Assembly (NCBI GenBank): GCA_034509735.1
Contig: JACGWO010000012.1
Coordinates: forward strand, 25,449,188 to 25,513,187
Source: Sesamum alatum
Lineage: Eukaryota; Streptophyta; Magnoliopsida; Lamiales; Pedaliaceae
Direction of reading: 5' to 3'
DNA: 64,000 nucleotides
The stretch's first letter is position 1, and each line of letters starts with the position of its first letter. The position numbers were made by a program, and so were the translations under genes. Shown here one piece after another: positions 11,041 to 23,944 of the stretch. The notes beneath the pieces were generated by a model. That model had not been told where the DNA came from and made no database searches. It saw nothing but the letters and a program-made list of their open reading frames with translations.

Positions 11041-13592
11041 TACCCGCTATAATGATCATCAGAATTCAGAGCAATTTGTCATCATAAATAGTGGAAAGAA
11101 AAACATGTTTCTCTAAACAGAAAAATCAAACAAATATTCTGACTGAAATCAATTGACAGTAAGTAGCTTTCAGTTGGTCAAGAGATGTTTCTTGCAAGCA
11201 TACACTCCTCTTCACTTGTTGATTGTTGACCTTTTAAATATACAATCTATAGTGTAAGTACTAGGCAACTTCAGCTGCTGACCAGAGTACATAACTATTA
11301 TGATGATGCATTTGAGTGGGTGTGCTTGTCAAAGTTTTACCTTAAAAATTGGAAAAAAAAAAAAAAAAACTCCAGAACATGAGTTTAAGAGAATAACGAT
11401 TTAATAGATCACATACTCAACATTGATTTAGAACAGAATAAGGTAATCCAAGTTTAAATGAAATCCTTCACTATCGCGGGCCAATTTGTCGAAAACTACT
11501 CCAGCAGTCTTGGCCACAAATATTGCCATGATAAACAGGAAAGAAGAAAAAAAACGAAGAAAGTAAAAAGAAATAGGCTAAATGGCTGCAGCCCTGTTAC
11601 ACTTCACAAATATCGTCATCCATGACATTAATCCAAAGAACGGCAGAAAGACAAAACTATTGTTGGCTCCTCCTCCGATATTTTCTCATTCATTTTTGTG
11701 CACCAACTTGCAAGCAAAACTATTGCCATTCTCATGCTTCACCAAAACAGAACTGGATTTTCAACAAATGAGCATCACAACCCATAATCACCAAGCAACT
11801 AGCCAACTGAATTATGAAATGACAGACCGCAGTTTAAAAAGTGAAAGGTGACTTAGGTGCTGTGCCCCCTCATCAATGCATGTGATCTAAGTCTTACCCT
11901 AAGATCCATACTAACAAAAACAGGCTCGATCATAGACACACATCAGGTCTGTAAAGAGCGGAAGTAACATACTTAGACCTGGATTTTTGGGTTGGGTTAG
12001 GAACTGACCGTTTCTTTTAAATAACCATTATTATCAAGTTTGCAATCTTGAAATCTTGCAGCAAATGCTATGCATATTCAGTAAGTTAAATCTGTGAGTT
12101 AGTTTAAGTCCAATCTGTAATTCAATGGTTGTTCATCTTGAACTGCTCGTGTACTATGCCTCTTTTGACAGACTCTGTGAACATGATCTAACAGTGAACC
12201 TGGACAAGTTGATGCGGCAAAAGGAAATAAATAGGCAAGAACATAAATTTATTTCCCAGGCTTAGGAACTCAGCCCAAACCATCCCTTTTATGCAAAACT
12301 CGCCACGAGTGAAGTCTCAATTATTTCTGGTCCACATACGAACCAAATCGACAAAACTTAGAGATCTCTAAAAGGAATCTTAGACCCAAAATAATTTTTA
12401 AAAATGGAAAAGTGACTTTCCTTCAGAAACCTAAGGCCACCAATTGAACACCTTACTTCAGAAAATTAAACAAAGAGTGAATAAAAATGTTCCAGCTCCT
12501 TTCTACTCTCTGTAGTTGCAGAATTAAATAAAGCAAGATGCGCTTGTGTACAAGATAATCAGTTTCAACAGAAGGATTATGAGATACCCAGATAGTATGT
12601 TTACCTCTATTGGTGCTGCTGGTAGTAATCAAGCTCAGCACACCTTACAGTCTGAGTGTCTTGGATGGATATCAGTCCAGACAGCCTCAGAGAAGCTGCA
12701 ATATCAAGTGCTATGAAGATTGCAATAATTACATTGCACGTACAGTCAACTGCATCTTCTTGGACACTCTGGGTATCCCACAATCTAAGAGTTGACAAGA
12801 AGGAATAGGGCAGCATAATCAGACACCAATGATCCGTAATAACATCCTCCCATACCATCTATTCAGAAATAGTTCATTTCCAAATACACCCTTGTCAAAA
12901 TGGGTGTACAAAAAGAAAAAACTCACTGAAGTACCTAGCTAGAAAGGCATTCTCAGCATTGAAGTTTCACATCCCTTTAAGAGTTTTTTCAACAATCAAA
13001 TAATTGGTAGTGAATTGTTCCCCACACAATTTTCAGCTGATCTTAACTAGCCATAGGACTCCCACAGTAGTACAACTTTGTCCATCTTACCCTTTCATTA
13101 GCAAATCAGGCAACATGTTTAAGACAGCTAAAAACCTAGTTCACGACTCATGAAGGAACATCACTACATATCTTGTTAGGATGATAGAACATAACTCAAT
13201 CACACACTCTCAGGTCACAATCATGCCAGAAATATGAGCGAAATAGTAATAACTTTAGTAGAGTAACAACTAAAACTATATCGAATTAGCATAACTGATG
13301 GTATGGATTATAGACAATGTAACAAAGGAAACAACAATAGTCATGCAACTCAACCCCAGTCTACATAAACGGTGCTAAAAATTCATCCATGCAAATTCCG
13401 TACTAAAGTAAGTGTTCATTGCCAAATCATATAAACAAAGACATTCCATACAAATGATTTCAGCTCCACAAAGAGACACGTGACAATGTCTTATTTTCAA
13501 AAGGACACAACAGAGCAAAACTTGTTCGATATAGGTGCTCCAAGACCGGCAAACCAATTAGCATAAGATAATGCATCCATGATCGACGTATG
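11041..13592. other. Gene-less 2.5-kb stretch
   Basis: Downstream of KIN17. Base composition is less AT-extreme than the surrounding repeats and no transposon ends are visible. The short frames at 12453-12858 have no recognisable domain. KIN17 3' UTR sequence or old gene remains are possible, but I see no supported exon. Confidence 0.45.
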
Positions 13593-14792
13593 TCATTGCG
13601 CCAATTTGCATATATCTTCGTATTCAACAGCTTTGAGAACCCTTCCATCATATATTCCCTTCTCAATCTGCACCTTGGCACAGAACTTATCAGTATCGAT
13701 TGCTAGCAATCTCGCATGCTCACCACGATATGCCCCGTTAACTATCTTCACAAGGCCCCCTATCTGTGGAATCACAGTCTCCAGCTCCTCTTGATCAACC
13801 CTCAATACATGCTTATTCTCAAGCATCTCAATCTCCCCACAATACTTATCAATCACCTTTCGCACAACACCCTTCTGCTTATAATACCCCTTATCTGCCA
13901 AAGCTTTACTCATAACCTTCACAATAATGCCTTCAAACAGCCAATAGTCCTTCCTATTGCTCCTCTCCTTCGCCTTCTCTTCCTCCCTCATCAACTCATC
14001 CAAAACCGATGCATTCTTAGCTGAATTCTCACCTTCCCTTTTCCGCTTTGCATTCTTACTTTCGGACTCCCCCTCCTCAAATACCAACCTCGAACTCTCC
14101 CGCTTCTCATTTGTCTCCACATTCTTTTTTGAGAGCCCCAAACTCAGCTTAATTTTCTTCTCACCATCCCCATCATGTTTCTCCAAAATTCTCGGTTTCA
14201 TTCCCTCTTCTTCCCCTCCCTTTTCATTGCCCCCCATCATCATCATCTGCTCTGCTCGCTCAATTTGCTTCTGAATCTCCTTCTCCTGCTTCTCCTCATC
14301 CGCAGCATCCGCCTTAATCCTCTTATTCTTCATCTTCTCTTTGAACAGAGTCTCTGAATCTCGATCAATATACGTGATAAACCAGCCCTTAGGGGTTTCC
14401 TCAACCTTACACTTTCCAGTCCTCCCCAAATACTTAACGAACTCCGTCAGCGTAGCCCACTCAGTAGAATTCATGTGAATGTGGTGGCGATCGGAGATGT
14501 ACTCGTTGTAGACAACGGTGGCAGCGACGCGGCTGAAGCGGTGGCTGCGCTTCATGTGCTCAAGAAAAGTATTCTCAAATTCTTCGGAGTAACCGCCAAT
14601 GATCCGGTTCGGGTTTTGGCCGAAGACCTGCATCTGTCTCTGGTGGGACTCGCTCATACAATGGCACTTGAACCCGTTCTCGTCCCGGCATTGTTTCTGG
14701 CACATCTGGCAGTACCATCGCAGTTTCTGCAAACCCTTTGCTTTGATTCTGTTTGCGATCGCCTTTGGGGTCAAGAAGTCGTTCTTCGGCAT
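13593..14792 (-). CDS. KIN17: KIN17 DNA/RNA-binding protein, 399 aa, intronless
   Basis: Nuclear zinc-finger protein conserved from yeast to human and plants, linked to DNA replication, repair and RNA processing. A single uninterrupted frame runs from ATG at 14792 to the stop at 13593, about the usual length for plant homologues. A C2H2 finger sits at residues 28-50 (C28-x2-C31-x12-H44-x5-H50). The KIN17 winged-helix region follows (about 52-160: MQVFGQNPNRIIGGYSEEF, then HIHMNSTEWATLTEFVKYLG). The middle is charged and low-complexity, with E/K runs and an MMMM stretch (about 185-290). The C-terminal SH3/KOW-like domain includes DYWLFEGIIVKVMSK and ends near YDGRVLKAVEYEDICKLAQ. The complete N- and C-termini argue for an intact gene. 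Confidence 0.95.
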   Translation of the reverse strand: MPKNDFLTPKAIANRIKAKGLQKLRWYCQMCQKQCRDENGFKCHCMSESHQRQMQVFGQNPNRIIGGYSEEFENTFLEHMKRSHRFSRVAATVVYNEYISDRHHIHMNSTEWATLTEFVKYLGRTGKCKVEETPKGWFITYIDRDSETLFKEKMKNKRIKADAADEEKQEKEIQKQIERAEQMMMMGGNEKGGEEEGMKPRILEKHDGDGEKKIKLSLGLSKKNVETNEKRESSRLVFEEGESESKNAKRKREGENSAKNASVLDELMREEEKAKERSNRKDYWLFEGIIVKVMSKALADKGYYKQKGVVRKVIDKYCGEIEMLENKHVLRVDQEELETVIPQIGGLVKIVNGAYRGEHARLLAIDTDKFCAKVQIEKGIYDGRVLKAVEYEDICKLAQ

Positions 14793-14971
14793 CGAGAATT
14801 TTCGGATGGATTAACGAATTAAGGGATCGAATATGTTAGGGTTTCAGAATTGCTTTGGGGGTTACGGCGAAAATGCGGTTATTGGGGCTCCGGGGTCTGG
14901 GCTTCGCTGAAGCGCTGTCGTTTGATTAAATCGAAGGAGTTTTTAAGTTTCAACTTCGTAATATATATATA

Positions 14972-15466
14972 GGGTTAATTACACTTGGACCCCCTCTAAA
15001 TATGTGAGATTACACTTTTCCCCCAAATAAATTTTAAAATTACACTTACACTCCTTTTGAAAATTTATTTACACCTAACCCTCTTTGGTTAGGATTTTGA
15101 CGAAAAATGCTGACGTTAGCAAAAAAAATTACATAATTTTTTTAATTTTACACCTTATTTAACATCCCCACAAAATAATTTTGAACTTATAATGGAAAAA
15201 ATATAATAATGTTAGCCTCATTCTCCATATATACTTTATATTTATACCCTTACAAGTACAAAAAGTATACATAATAATATAAAATGAGGGGAAAAAATAA
15301 AAAATTATGTAACTTTTTTGGCTAATATAAACATTTTTCATCTAAATTCTAATGGAAGGAGGTCACGTGTAAATGAAAAACTTTGAGTGGATGTAAGTAT
15401 AATTTTAAAACTTTTTTAAAAAAAATTAATTTTATTTTTTCAGAGAAAATTTACGTGTAATTAATC
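14972..15466. mobile_element. Foldback MITE, family A, copy 1 (495 bp)
   Basis: Ends GGGTTAATTACAC and, inverted, GATTAATTACACG. The two halves are imperfect inverted repeats containing TTACACTT, ACCCTC and TGACGTTAGC-type text. Flanked by ATATATATA at 14963-14971 and 15467-15475, a 9-bp duplication, although in low-complexity sequence. Closely related to 30817-31287. No coding capacity. Confidence 0.7.
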
Positions 15467-15619
15467 ATATATATATGTATATATATATTTCCCACATGAA
15501 TTCGCTTTAATGACCTTCATTTATTACCTTCATTAATTTTCTACTGTTGCAGTTAGCACAATTTTTATTAATCATTAGCCGTCGTAACACACTCGATCGA
15601 TGCATAAACATAATTTATA

Positions 15620-16415
15620 GGGTTAAATATAATTACGATCCCTAAAATATCCACCCTACATCAATTACCTCTCCTAAAGTATTAAAATCTTAAAAAAAAA
15701 AAAACGACCTTCTAACACCTTTAATTTTGAAGTTCAAAAAGTCCATTTTACCCTTACTAAAAATTAATTTATGAAAAAAAATAAAGGAATTTTTAAAATA
15801 CCAAAATCACTATTGTTTTAAGTTTTATCTAATTATATTCTCACTTGTTCATCGACCTCTTTTTATTTTTATAATTCTAAAGTGTTTGGAGCTTATTTTA
15901 TTTTAGTTTACTTATTTGTCAAACCAAGTTAAAAATAAATTTATACATTCATATAATTACCACATTTATATAATTTTATATATATATATATATATAAATA
16001 TATTAATTTTATATTTCTTATTAGCTCATGATCAGCTCTTTCGGTTTTTATTAATTGTATATTTGTTTAAGTAAATATATATATATGCATGTATAAATTT
16101 ATTTTTAATTTGGTTTGACAAACAAGGAAAACTAAAATAAATGAGCTCCAAGTACTTTAGGATTACGAAAATAAAAAAAGCTCGATGAAACAAGTGAAAC
16201 TATAGACAAAGTTTCACAAAATAGTGGTTTTGGTATTTTAAAAATTTCTTTAATTTTTTTTCAAATAGCAATTTTTAGTAAGGGTAAAATAGACTTTTTG
16301 AACTAAAAAATGAAACGAGTTAGAAGGCCAAGGGTTTTTTTTGAAGGTTTTAATACTTTAGGGGGGGTAATTGATGTGGGATAAATACTTTAGAGGCGTT
16401 AACTGTATTTAATCC
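15620..16415. mobile_element. Foldback element, 796-bp near-complete palindrome
   Basis: Starts GGGTTAAATATAATTACG and ends, inverted, GGATTAAATACAGTTAACG. The arms pair over almost their whole length of about 350-400 bases (for example CATCAATTACC, TTTACCCTTACTAAAAATT, TTTGGAGCTTATTTTA and TTGTCAAACCAAGTTAAAAA each recur inverted on the other side). The loop is the TA-rich centre near 15980. Flanks are TAATTTATA (15611-15619) and TAATTCATA (16416-16424), one mismatch in 9. A Mutator-type MITE is the best fit. Confidence 0.8.
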
Positions 16416-16424
16416 TAATTCATA

Positions 16425-18600
16425 TTTTTTTTGTATTTATTTAACTCAATGAAATAGGATGATGATAAAATAATTAAGTCATTGAACTACTAAAATAATA
16501 TGATTATAAATGTGCTTGAGTAAAAAAAACAAGTGTTTAAGAAGAAGGTTATTTGTACAAAAAAGTTATACATCTATTTAAGATATTTTAGTCGAGACAC
16601 ATTTTGTCAGCCAAAGTTAATTATCTAAATGCATTCGCACTTCATGCATAATATAGATGATAGAAATACAAATATACGGTAAATATTGTGATGCAATAAA
16701 TTGTTGGATGAAAAAATTAGAAAAACAAGAAGTATGTAAATATTTTGGCTTGTTAATTTTAATATTTAAACAAATAATAATAATTTATAAATATAAAAAA
16801 CTCGTAATTTATAAGTATTAAAGCTTTTCGTATTGGCTGATATAGAAAGTTCTTTTATTTTTGTTTTCTTTGTTACAAGAAAATGAAAAAGTAAGGACGA
16901 CACTTCACAGGACACGAAAAAATTTTACCCGTTAGGCTTCATTTAGTTGTTGATCGATATGCTATCCTATTTATACCGTATGTTGATCTCTATATATTGT
17001 TTTCTAGCAACAATCTATTCGTTTCTGGGTGCTTGAGGAGGTGTTTGCAATAATTTTTGTTTTTGTGTTGAGAAATAAGTTGTATAAAAATTTATAAATT
17101 TAATTATAGTGAAAATAGGAAATATTTAAAAACAAGATTGAAAAGTGAAAAAAGGCAAGTGTTTAGGGGGAAAAAAACTTACAAATTTTACCAATAAACT
17201 GCAAAAAATGGTACATAAAAAATTCATAACTTTTTACTTAAACAAACTTAACATAAACAGTTGAAAAGCATAAGTTGTAAATCAAAATATTATATTAAAC
17301 TTCAACTTATTTTCAAAGAATAAAACTAATAAACACTTAAATCAAGCTATCGTAAAAACCCTTATAAATTGATTCTACTGCCCATTAATTTATTAATTCG
17401 TTGATTGACTACTAAGCCAGCTCGACTCAACTTACAACAACAACAATGAAGAGAAGTTTGTTGTATGCTTACAGAATTTTCTTAGATCTTTGCCTTAAGG
17501 ATGTTGCACGAATTTTATGTTTGGATCCACGAGTTATTTTGTCGAGCTACTTTTTCGAACATCATGATGTATTTAAAAAAATTATTTAATACTTGTAACT
17601 GGGTCGATTGAGTTAAAGTATACGTCCAATTTAGCCCGACCAACTTTTTACTAGCAATTTGGTTAGTTCGTGTTGAATCCGTAGCATGTTATAACAAAAG
17701 ATTGGGTTGGATAATAGCCCGATCCGTCAACTGAAATTTGACGTGTATTTACCTAAAAAGAAAGAAAAACTATAAAGTCAGTTGTACCTTAAAATTGATA
17801 ATGTAGTTGCAATAAAATAAGAGGTAATAATTTTATATGTGTACTGAAAAAACAAGTACAATATTGTGTAGCATGCTTTCTAACAACATTAATTAACCTC
17901 CTAAACAAATGTAAAGAATGTTTTTTGTATGTAGACATGTAGATAAGTCTGGCAATATTGTTGAAGAAAGAGTGGTATTCTTGTGCAGTTTGAGAGCATG
18001 CCAATCTTCTTACACAAGCATCATCATTACATACATACATTCCCACTGTGTTTTGTGTGCTTGTCTCTCTTCTTGGTTATTGGGAAATAATCATATAAAC
18101 CCCCCCTCACTTATATATGAAGGTAAATTTGTATTTTAGGTGTCGGATAGAGAGTGTTGTACTTTTGGTCTCACACTTTATAAAATTAACGTTTTGTTGT
18201 TTCATAAGATTGATACATGTTGCAGATGTGGTCCCAAAACTTGATAGATTTGGTCTCGTAGAATTAGTCTATGGGACCGTATTTACAATGTTTTCTTAAT
18301 CAAAAGAATTAATCCCAAAATGTACGGGACCAAAAATATAAACTCTTGTATCCTATGGGACAAAAAATGAAGCTTATAAAATATTAATCAGTAATGATAA
18401 TTTCCTAATTCAGATGACGAAAACTGAATAAGTTTGTTAAGATTTTAAAAATGAGTTAAGAATTTTTTACTCTTTTTTTTTTTGGTAAAGGAACTCGTAA
18501 ATTCTTAGCATTTTATTAAATTTTATTTTGAAAAAAAATTATCAAATATTTTTTAATATCTTATAAATTTTCAAATATTTTATAAAATCCGACTGTGTTT
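16425..18600. other. Intergenic, AT-rich
   Basis: No gene or well-defined element is visible. Short frames near 17789-18299 lack domain resemblance. Confidence 0.5.
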
Positions 18601-18756
18601 GGATATGTCAACATAATACTATACATACGATCCTAAATGGTATGAGTATATCATTATCATTACATAATTGATTAGGTAATGAGGGAAGAGTAGTATTTGT
18701 ACTACCTAAATATTAAATATGGAAAAATGAGAACAATATTATGGGGTAATCGAAAA

Positions 18757-19092
18757 ATTGTATATTTCGTGTCATAATTTAGAATCAGTACATTTTCAAT
18801 AACACGATTGATGAAATTTTGAAAATAATCCCATAACTTGTAAGAAATTTTATGTCCAGCCCTTTTATCAACTTTCATTAAAAAATTAACAAAAAAAATT
18901 ATGTATACGTCACGTGGTTATTATATTTTCAAAATAGACAGAAACGACTATGGGACTTGCAAATTGTATATTCCAGTAATATCCTAATGGAAGTTGATAA
19001 GATGACCGAATTTTTTTTTTAAAATTCTGATACTGATTTTGAAAATTTCATAAATAATAAAATTAAAAAATTACAGAACGAAAAATGTAACG
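18757..19092. mobile_element. Probable foldback element, boundaries uncertain
   Basis: Imperfect inverted repeat. The left arm has ATTTCGTGTCATAATTTAG, then GAAATTTTGAAAATAATCC and TTATCAACTTTCATTA. The right arm has the inverted equivalents (TAATGGAAGTTGATAA, GATTTTGAAAATTTCAT, ATTACAGAACGAAAAATGT). A target duplication was not found. Confidence 0.5.
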
Positions 19093-19304
19093 TGGCACGG
19101 AGGAGGGGTCAACACTACCTTGTACAGTTGCCAGAGTTGGTTGGCGTACGCTAATTAAGATGACATGGGGTGGACATTTTTTTCCTCGGAAATTTAATTC
19201 ATTGTGGGTCACTATTTATTTATTTATACTGTTCCTAAAGTGTGAAGGTCTTAAAAGAATTATTGTATCTTTTAATATAGTCATTTTATATTTTAAAAAA
19301 ATAA

Positions 19305-19563
19305 AATAAAATTACATTGACATCATCTGAGGTCATACTCAATTACACAAATACTTCCTATCTTTTGCAAAATTACACCTACACTCCTTAAGGGGTATTG
19401 GTGTAATATTTTTTAGGGAGTATTAGTGTAAGCTTTTACCTTTGAATAGGGATGTAGTTATAATACAATTACAACCTCAAGGGGTGTAGCTGTAATTTCG
19501 CAAAAGACAAAAAATATTTGTATAATTGGGTTTAATCTCACGGGATGTCACTATAATTTACCC
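19305..19563. mobile_element. Foldback MITE, family B, copy 1 (259 bp)
   Basis: The right end in reverse complement reads GGGTAAATTATAGTGACATC; the left end matches it imperfectly (AATAAAATTACATTGACATC). The interior has inverted TTACACCTACACTCCTTAA-type text. Flanked by AAAAAATAA at 19296-19304 and 19564-19572, 9 of 9. Similar to the element ending at 50422. Confidence 0.65.
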
Positions 19564-19872
19564 AAAAAATAATGCAGATGATAATTTTTTCTTTATTTCT
19601 TTTCCCTTGTCTAAATATTTATATCTACCATATACAATTAATACTAATTGATATTGAAATAAGGAACAATATTAAATTTGATCCGATCAGTCTAATTCTC
19701 AAACTCCAAAGGCCAAATCTCTACATAAATGTCCCGTTTTCATCTTTCAAATGCATTGTAATCGTATCTCACCCTTTAAATAAATCTCATTAAGTTTCTA
19801 ACAACTAAAACTAACGGAATTTAAATTACAATAGATCAAATATCCCATCTAAAAAGGGATAAAATTGAAGAA

Positions 19873-19896
19873 ATATATATATATATATATATATAT
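19873..19896. repeat. (TA)n microsatellite
   Basis: About 12 AT units in intergenic DNA. A second TA run lies at about 20082-20102. Confidence 0.9.
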
Positions 19897-19899
19897 TCG

Positions 19900-21360
19900 T
19901 TTTTTATAAAAATGTGATTACATTTGTATCAATATTTAAATTTTGATGAGATTCAGAACCCAACCGACAAAAGGTTGACATGAACAAATTATTATACAAA
20001 AAAAAACAATGGCTCAAACTTTAGGCAAAGGATCAATATTTAGATTATTCTCATTTTTATTTTTTATTTTTTATTTTTTATTATATATATATATATATAT
20101 ATTTATATATAACTTTTAGGATCATCCCTCAATCTGTTAAGTTACTTTCCAAAAGCCAAAGTGGCCAAACAAGTCAAACTTGCTAGGCTTTTGGTACATA
20201 GCTATTTTTTACTTAGCTTCTCATCCACTTATTCTCCAAATTTTTCATCAACTTTCCAAGAAAAAAATTTGGAAAATTAATTTTGTGCAAAATTAATTAT
20301 TATTATTGACATCGAAACTTTTGGAATAAATTACTAATTAAACGCCAAACAACTTGGCTGGTGATGGGGCTCCAAATTAAAGTATATAATAAATTTGAAT
20401 TTTACATATTTTTAAGGTTACAATAAGCCCAAATAAAATTTGGGCATTATGCATTTTGATGGATTAATTAAGAAAAAAATTATTATTTCATTTTGAAGTT
20501 AGATTAATTGGGTCAATGCATGTTTGGTTATGACCCGTTGAGAGATTGGTCCATCAAAAAACTTGTCAAGCAAGTTGGACTGAGTTGCAAGCCAAAACCC
20601 TAACTCATGCAAATAAAAGCAGTATTTCAAGACACAATGACGGGCATATACTGCATATTTACAATGACTAAAGTCCAAAATTCTCTAAATTCAACGAAGC
20701 ACTGCAACTGCGAGGTTCTATGTCATAATTGGAATCAAATTATCAAAACATTGATGCTATATTTCGTATTAACCCGTAATTTGATCCCACAAATTTTGAT
20801 TTAAAATTATAGAAAATTCATTTATTCATAACTTTCTAATACTTTCATTATTTCTTCCTGACTGAAGATTTGTGTGTCTAATTATTAAAATAGTATTTAA
20901 AATAAAAATAAAAATAAGTCATATTAACAGTGCAATCTGCACTAATATAGAATAATTCAATATATTCATAGTGAGCACTTAAATGGATTTTTCCGTTTGA
21001 ACAGTAGTCGCTTGAGTGACAAGTACGACTATTAATGTACTAATAGGGACTCAAACGGGAAAAACTAGAGGGCATAATTGTCATTTCAATCAACAGATTA
21101 AATTTATAGATGCGATTGTTCATTCTTTTAGATAGGGTAGGCTATGGCACATCAAGAATTCAATTCGTCCGTGGCATCAATTAATGCAAATTTATTATAA
21201 TTTTTTTACGGTATTCGATATAAACTTGATCGTATTTTAACAATACTTCACACGTCATAAAAATATTAAAAAGTTCTAACCCAAATCGATCAGACTATAG
21301 CTATTACTTTTCACATCATGAACATATTATACTTTTTTAAATAGACCAATCACGCAATAA
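19900..21360. other. Intergenic, AT-rich
   Basis: No credible gene is seen. The (TA)n run at about 20082-20102 is the only clear feature. Confidence 0.5.
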
Positions 21361-21369
21361 GTGTAATAA

Positions 21370-21500
21370 TGTTTGCTAGTGGTTAAGGTCGAACGTTGTC
21401 GCACCACAATGTGGGTACGAATTTTCATCTCGATGGGGTCAAACGTGTATTCTAACATGGGCGTTGATTTTCATTTAGTTATTCATTGATTTTTTGCTAC
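21370..21500 (+). repeat. tRNA-derived SINE-like element
   Basis: Has an A-box-like TAGTGGTTAAGG near 21378 and a B-box-like GGGTACGAATTTTC near 21413, about 30 bases apart, followed by non-tRNA sequence. This is the layout of a tRNA-derived SINE head. No cloverleaf can be drawn and the tail is not defined. Confidence 0.45.
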
Positions 21501-21529
21501 AGTAGATCATCTATATGAATCTGTTAGAG

Positions 21530-21700
21530 CATGATTGGTATATAGGAATGAAATTGAGTGGTAATGGAATGATTTTGGTATGTCATTCCTATGTTTGGTA
21601 TACCAAAAGGAATAAAAAGGGGAATTGAATCAAAACTTTTCAAATTACTCATTTATATGTTTTCTAAATAATGAAACTTAAAAATTAAAATAAAAAAACA
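21530..21700. repeat. Harbinger/hAT-like MITE relic
   Basis: Contains AGAGCATGATTGGTATATAGG, ATGGAATGATTTTGGTATG and ATTCCTATGTTTGGTATACC. This GGAATG/CATTCC text is typical of decayed plant MITEs. Only one end is visible. Confidence 0.35.
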
Positions 21701-22711
21701 ACTAAGTTACGTCTCATTAATGACATAAGAAAAAATATTTTGAAATGTTAAATTAATTATAAGTTTATAATATATATTGTTAGACATTTTCATATATTTA
21801 AATTCTTTTAATAAATACTTATTATTTGGTAAATGATTATACTTATAGTAATATTTGGTAAAATCCCTATAAAGATGTTACTAATTTTATATTATATTTA
21901 ATAAAATATTTAAGAAATATTTTTTTATATTATATATTCTATATTTTGGTAACACATATTTAAATATTTTATATTGATATTCATTTTATTTAATATATTC
22001 AAAATAATATATAATTTTGTGGCTATAAATCTTGCAACTATAATTTTATTAAAAGTTATTTTAGCAATATATGGCGCATGTGCAATCCTTTCTGACGGAT
22101 TTGTGAGTTGTCATCCCTACTTTCTCATTTTATGTACTGATCTTTATATGGTCAAATCCGACTTGAATAAATTCTTTCTTGGAAATATTAATGTAGGGTC
22201 AGAATTTTAATGTTTTGCTCAAATTTTAACAAATTTTAGGTGCAAATTACTATTGGAAAAAAAAAAAGAAAATAACTAAAAAAGAAAGTTTTAAAATTGA
22301 AGAAGAGGGCCTCTTCAGTCACCTAATTAGTACTATTTACAGATGAGAAGAGTCAATTTCCTGCAGATATATCCTGATGGACCCAAATATTCATGAATGA
22401 GACCCCTCCATAATTAAATAACACACCCTTTTTCTTTAATATAATAATTGCGATAAATTAATTTTAATACATTTCACGAAATTAATCAGCCAATTACTAG
22501 CATTTTTTTTGGGTCACAGAGTCACATAATTAATTAAAAAAAAATAGTGTTGAAAATATTAGGTTAGTTACTCGCTTCCAAGAAATTATATTAAGGTCAT
22601 TTAATTTGTACGATTCACAATGTTTAATATTTATGCATCTCCATATACAATGAATCAATTATCAGTTTCGAAATAACGTTCAAAACTCACAATTATTTTT
22701 TTAACACTCAC

Positions 22712-23020
22712 TGAAGGTTGAAACACGAGCGAAGTCGACCGTCCGCTGACTTACCGTCACGCTCTACGCGTTTAATTCCCCTGCTCTTGCCCTCCGACTA
22801 GGAGGTCAGTCGCTCTCCTGTCTCTCTATAGTTGGGAGAGAACCCCCCCTCACGCTTTTTGGGCTTTCGGGCCCAAGACTAGGAGTCGAGAAAGGGGATT
22901 CCCTCCCTTTGTTTGCTTGTTGCTAGCTTAAGCGTTCTTGTCTCTCACCCGAGAGTCAGTTCACCTCCTATAGAGAAATCTTGTGCCCGAACCATTGGGC
23001 TATCCCTTAAAGAAAAAGAA
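22712..23020. other. Candidate organelle-derived insertion (NUMT-like)
   Basis: A roughly 300-base block of much higher GC content than both flanks, with long C and G runs (GAACCCCCCCTCACGC, GGGCTTTCGGGCCC) and CGAC-rich text (GCGAAGTCGACCGTCC). The composition and texture resemble plant mitochondrial non-coding DNA, not nuclear intergenic DNA. I recognise no gene in it. Organelle origin is an inference from composition. Confidence 0.45.
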
Positions 23021-23069
23021 CTCACAATAAAGAACTCACGAGTTCAAAACGTCATAAATTTATATTTAT

Positions 23070-23092
23070 TTATATATATATATATATATATA
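23070..23092. repeat. (TA)n microsatellite
   Basis: About 11 TA units directly right of the GC-rich block at 22712-23020. Confidence 0.9.
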
Positions 23093-23532
23093 AATTAAAA
23101 TTATTGATATATATGATCAATTTTGATTAATGGGTTGAATCTAGTGCGTCATTTGGTAACCAAAGAAAGAGATGCAACGAAACCATAAACTTGGACCTAA
23201 AACAATGTGACCAGAACCAATTAATGTCCAAAACCAAACCCAAAAAACCTTTGAAAAATCAAAATATAAATAAATAAATAAATAAAAAGGACCCCATCAT
23301 CATTTTATTTTAGTTTTTTTTTTCATAGGGCGAAACCCAATTAATACCCTCCCACTGCCGCACTGATCCACCTCTTTTACTGCGCCCCTTCCCCACAAAT
23401 TTCATTTCATTACCTTTCTCATTAATTCATATCTCCTACCTCACTTCACTACAATCCCCCCCATTTTTTTACATAATAATTCTTTTATTTGATTTATTTA
23501 TACAATATTTTTTATTTTAAGAATTTATTTGA

Positions 23533-23944
23533 GGGTAAATTTCAACTACCTTTCCCAAAATTTAACATAATTACATATACTCCCTTATGGTTTGAAAAAT
23601 TACAAATACCTCCATGAGGTTTGTAATCGTCTATTTTCATCTATTTTTTATGGGTCAACAGACCAAAATGCCCTTTATGCACTGAATTATTTTTTGTTTA
23701 ATTCTTAATTTTTTTGGACTACAATGTGTAGGGAAAGATTTCTTAAGTTTTTTATATAGATGAGCAATAACGCAATTTCCTCAACTGATTTTTCTATAAT
23801 TTTAATAAAAATTCAAGAGCAAAATAGTCAATTTCAAATATTTAATTAAAAATTACAAACTTGAGGAGATATTTATAATTTTTAAACAACAAAAGGATAT
23901 TTATATTTATGTCAAACCTCATGAGAAGTGACTGTAATTTATCC
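23533..23944. mobile_element. Foldback MITE, 412 bp
   Basis: The left end is GGGTAAATTTCAACTACC and the right end, inverted, GGATAAATTACAGTCAC. The arms share inverted TACTCCC/CCTCATGAG-type text. Flanks are TTTATTTGA (23524-23532) and TTTATTTTA (23945-23953), 8 of 9 identical. It lies about 0.7 kb upstream of the ATL gene. Confidence 0.65.

Noticed and set aside
12453..12858. Overlapping frames downstream of KIN17
   Set aside because: No recognisable motif, opposing frames of similar size, and KIN17 is already complete without them.
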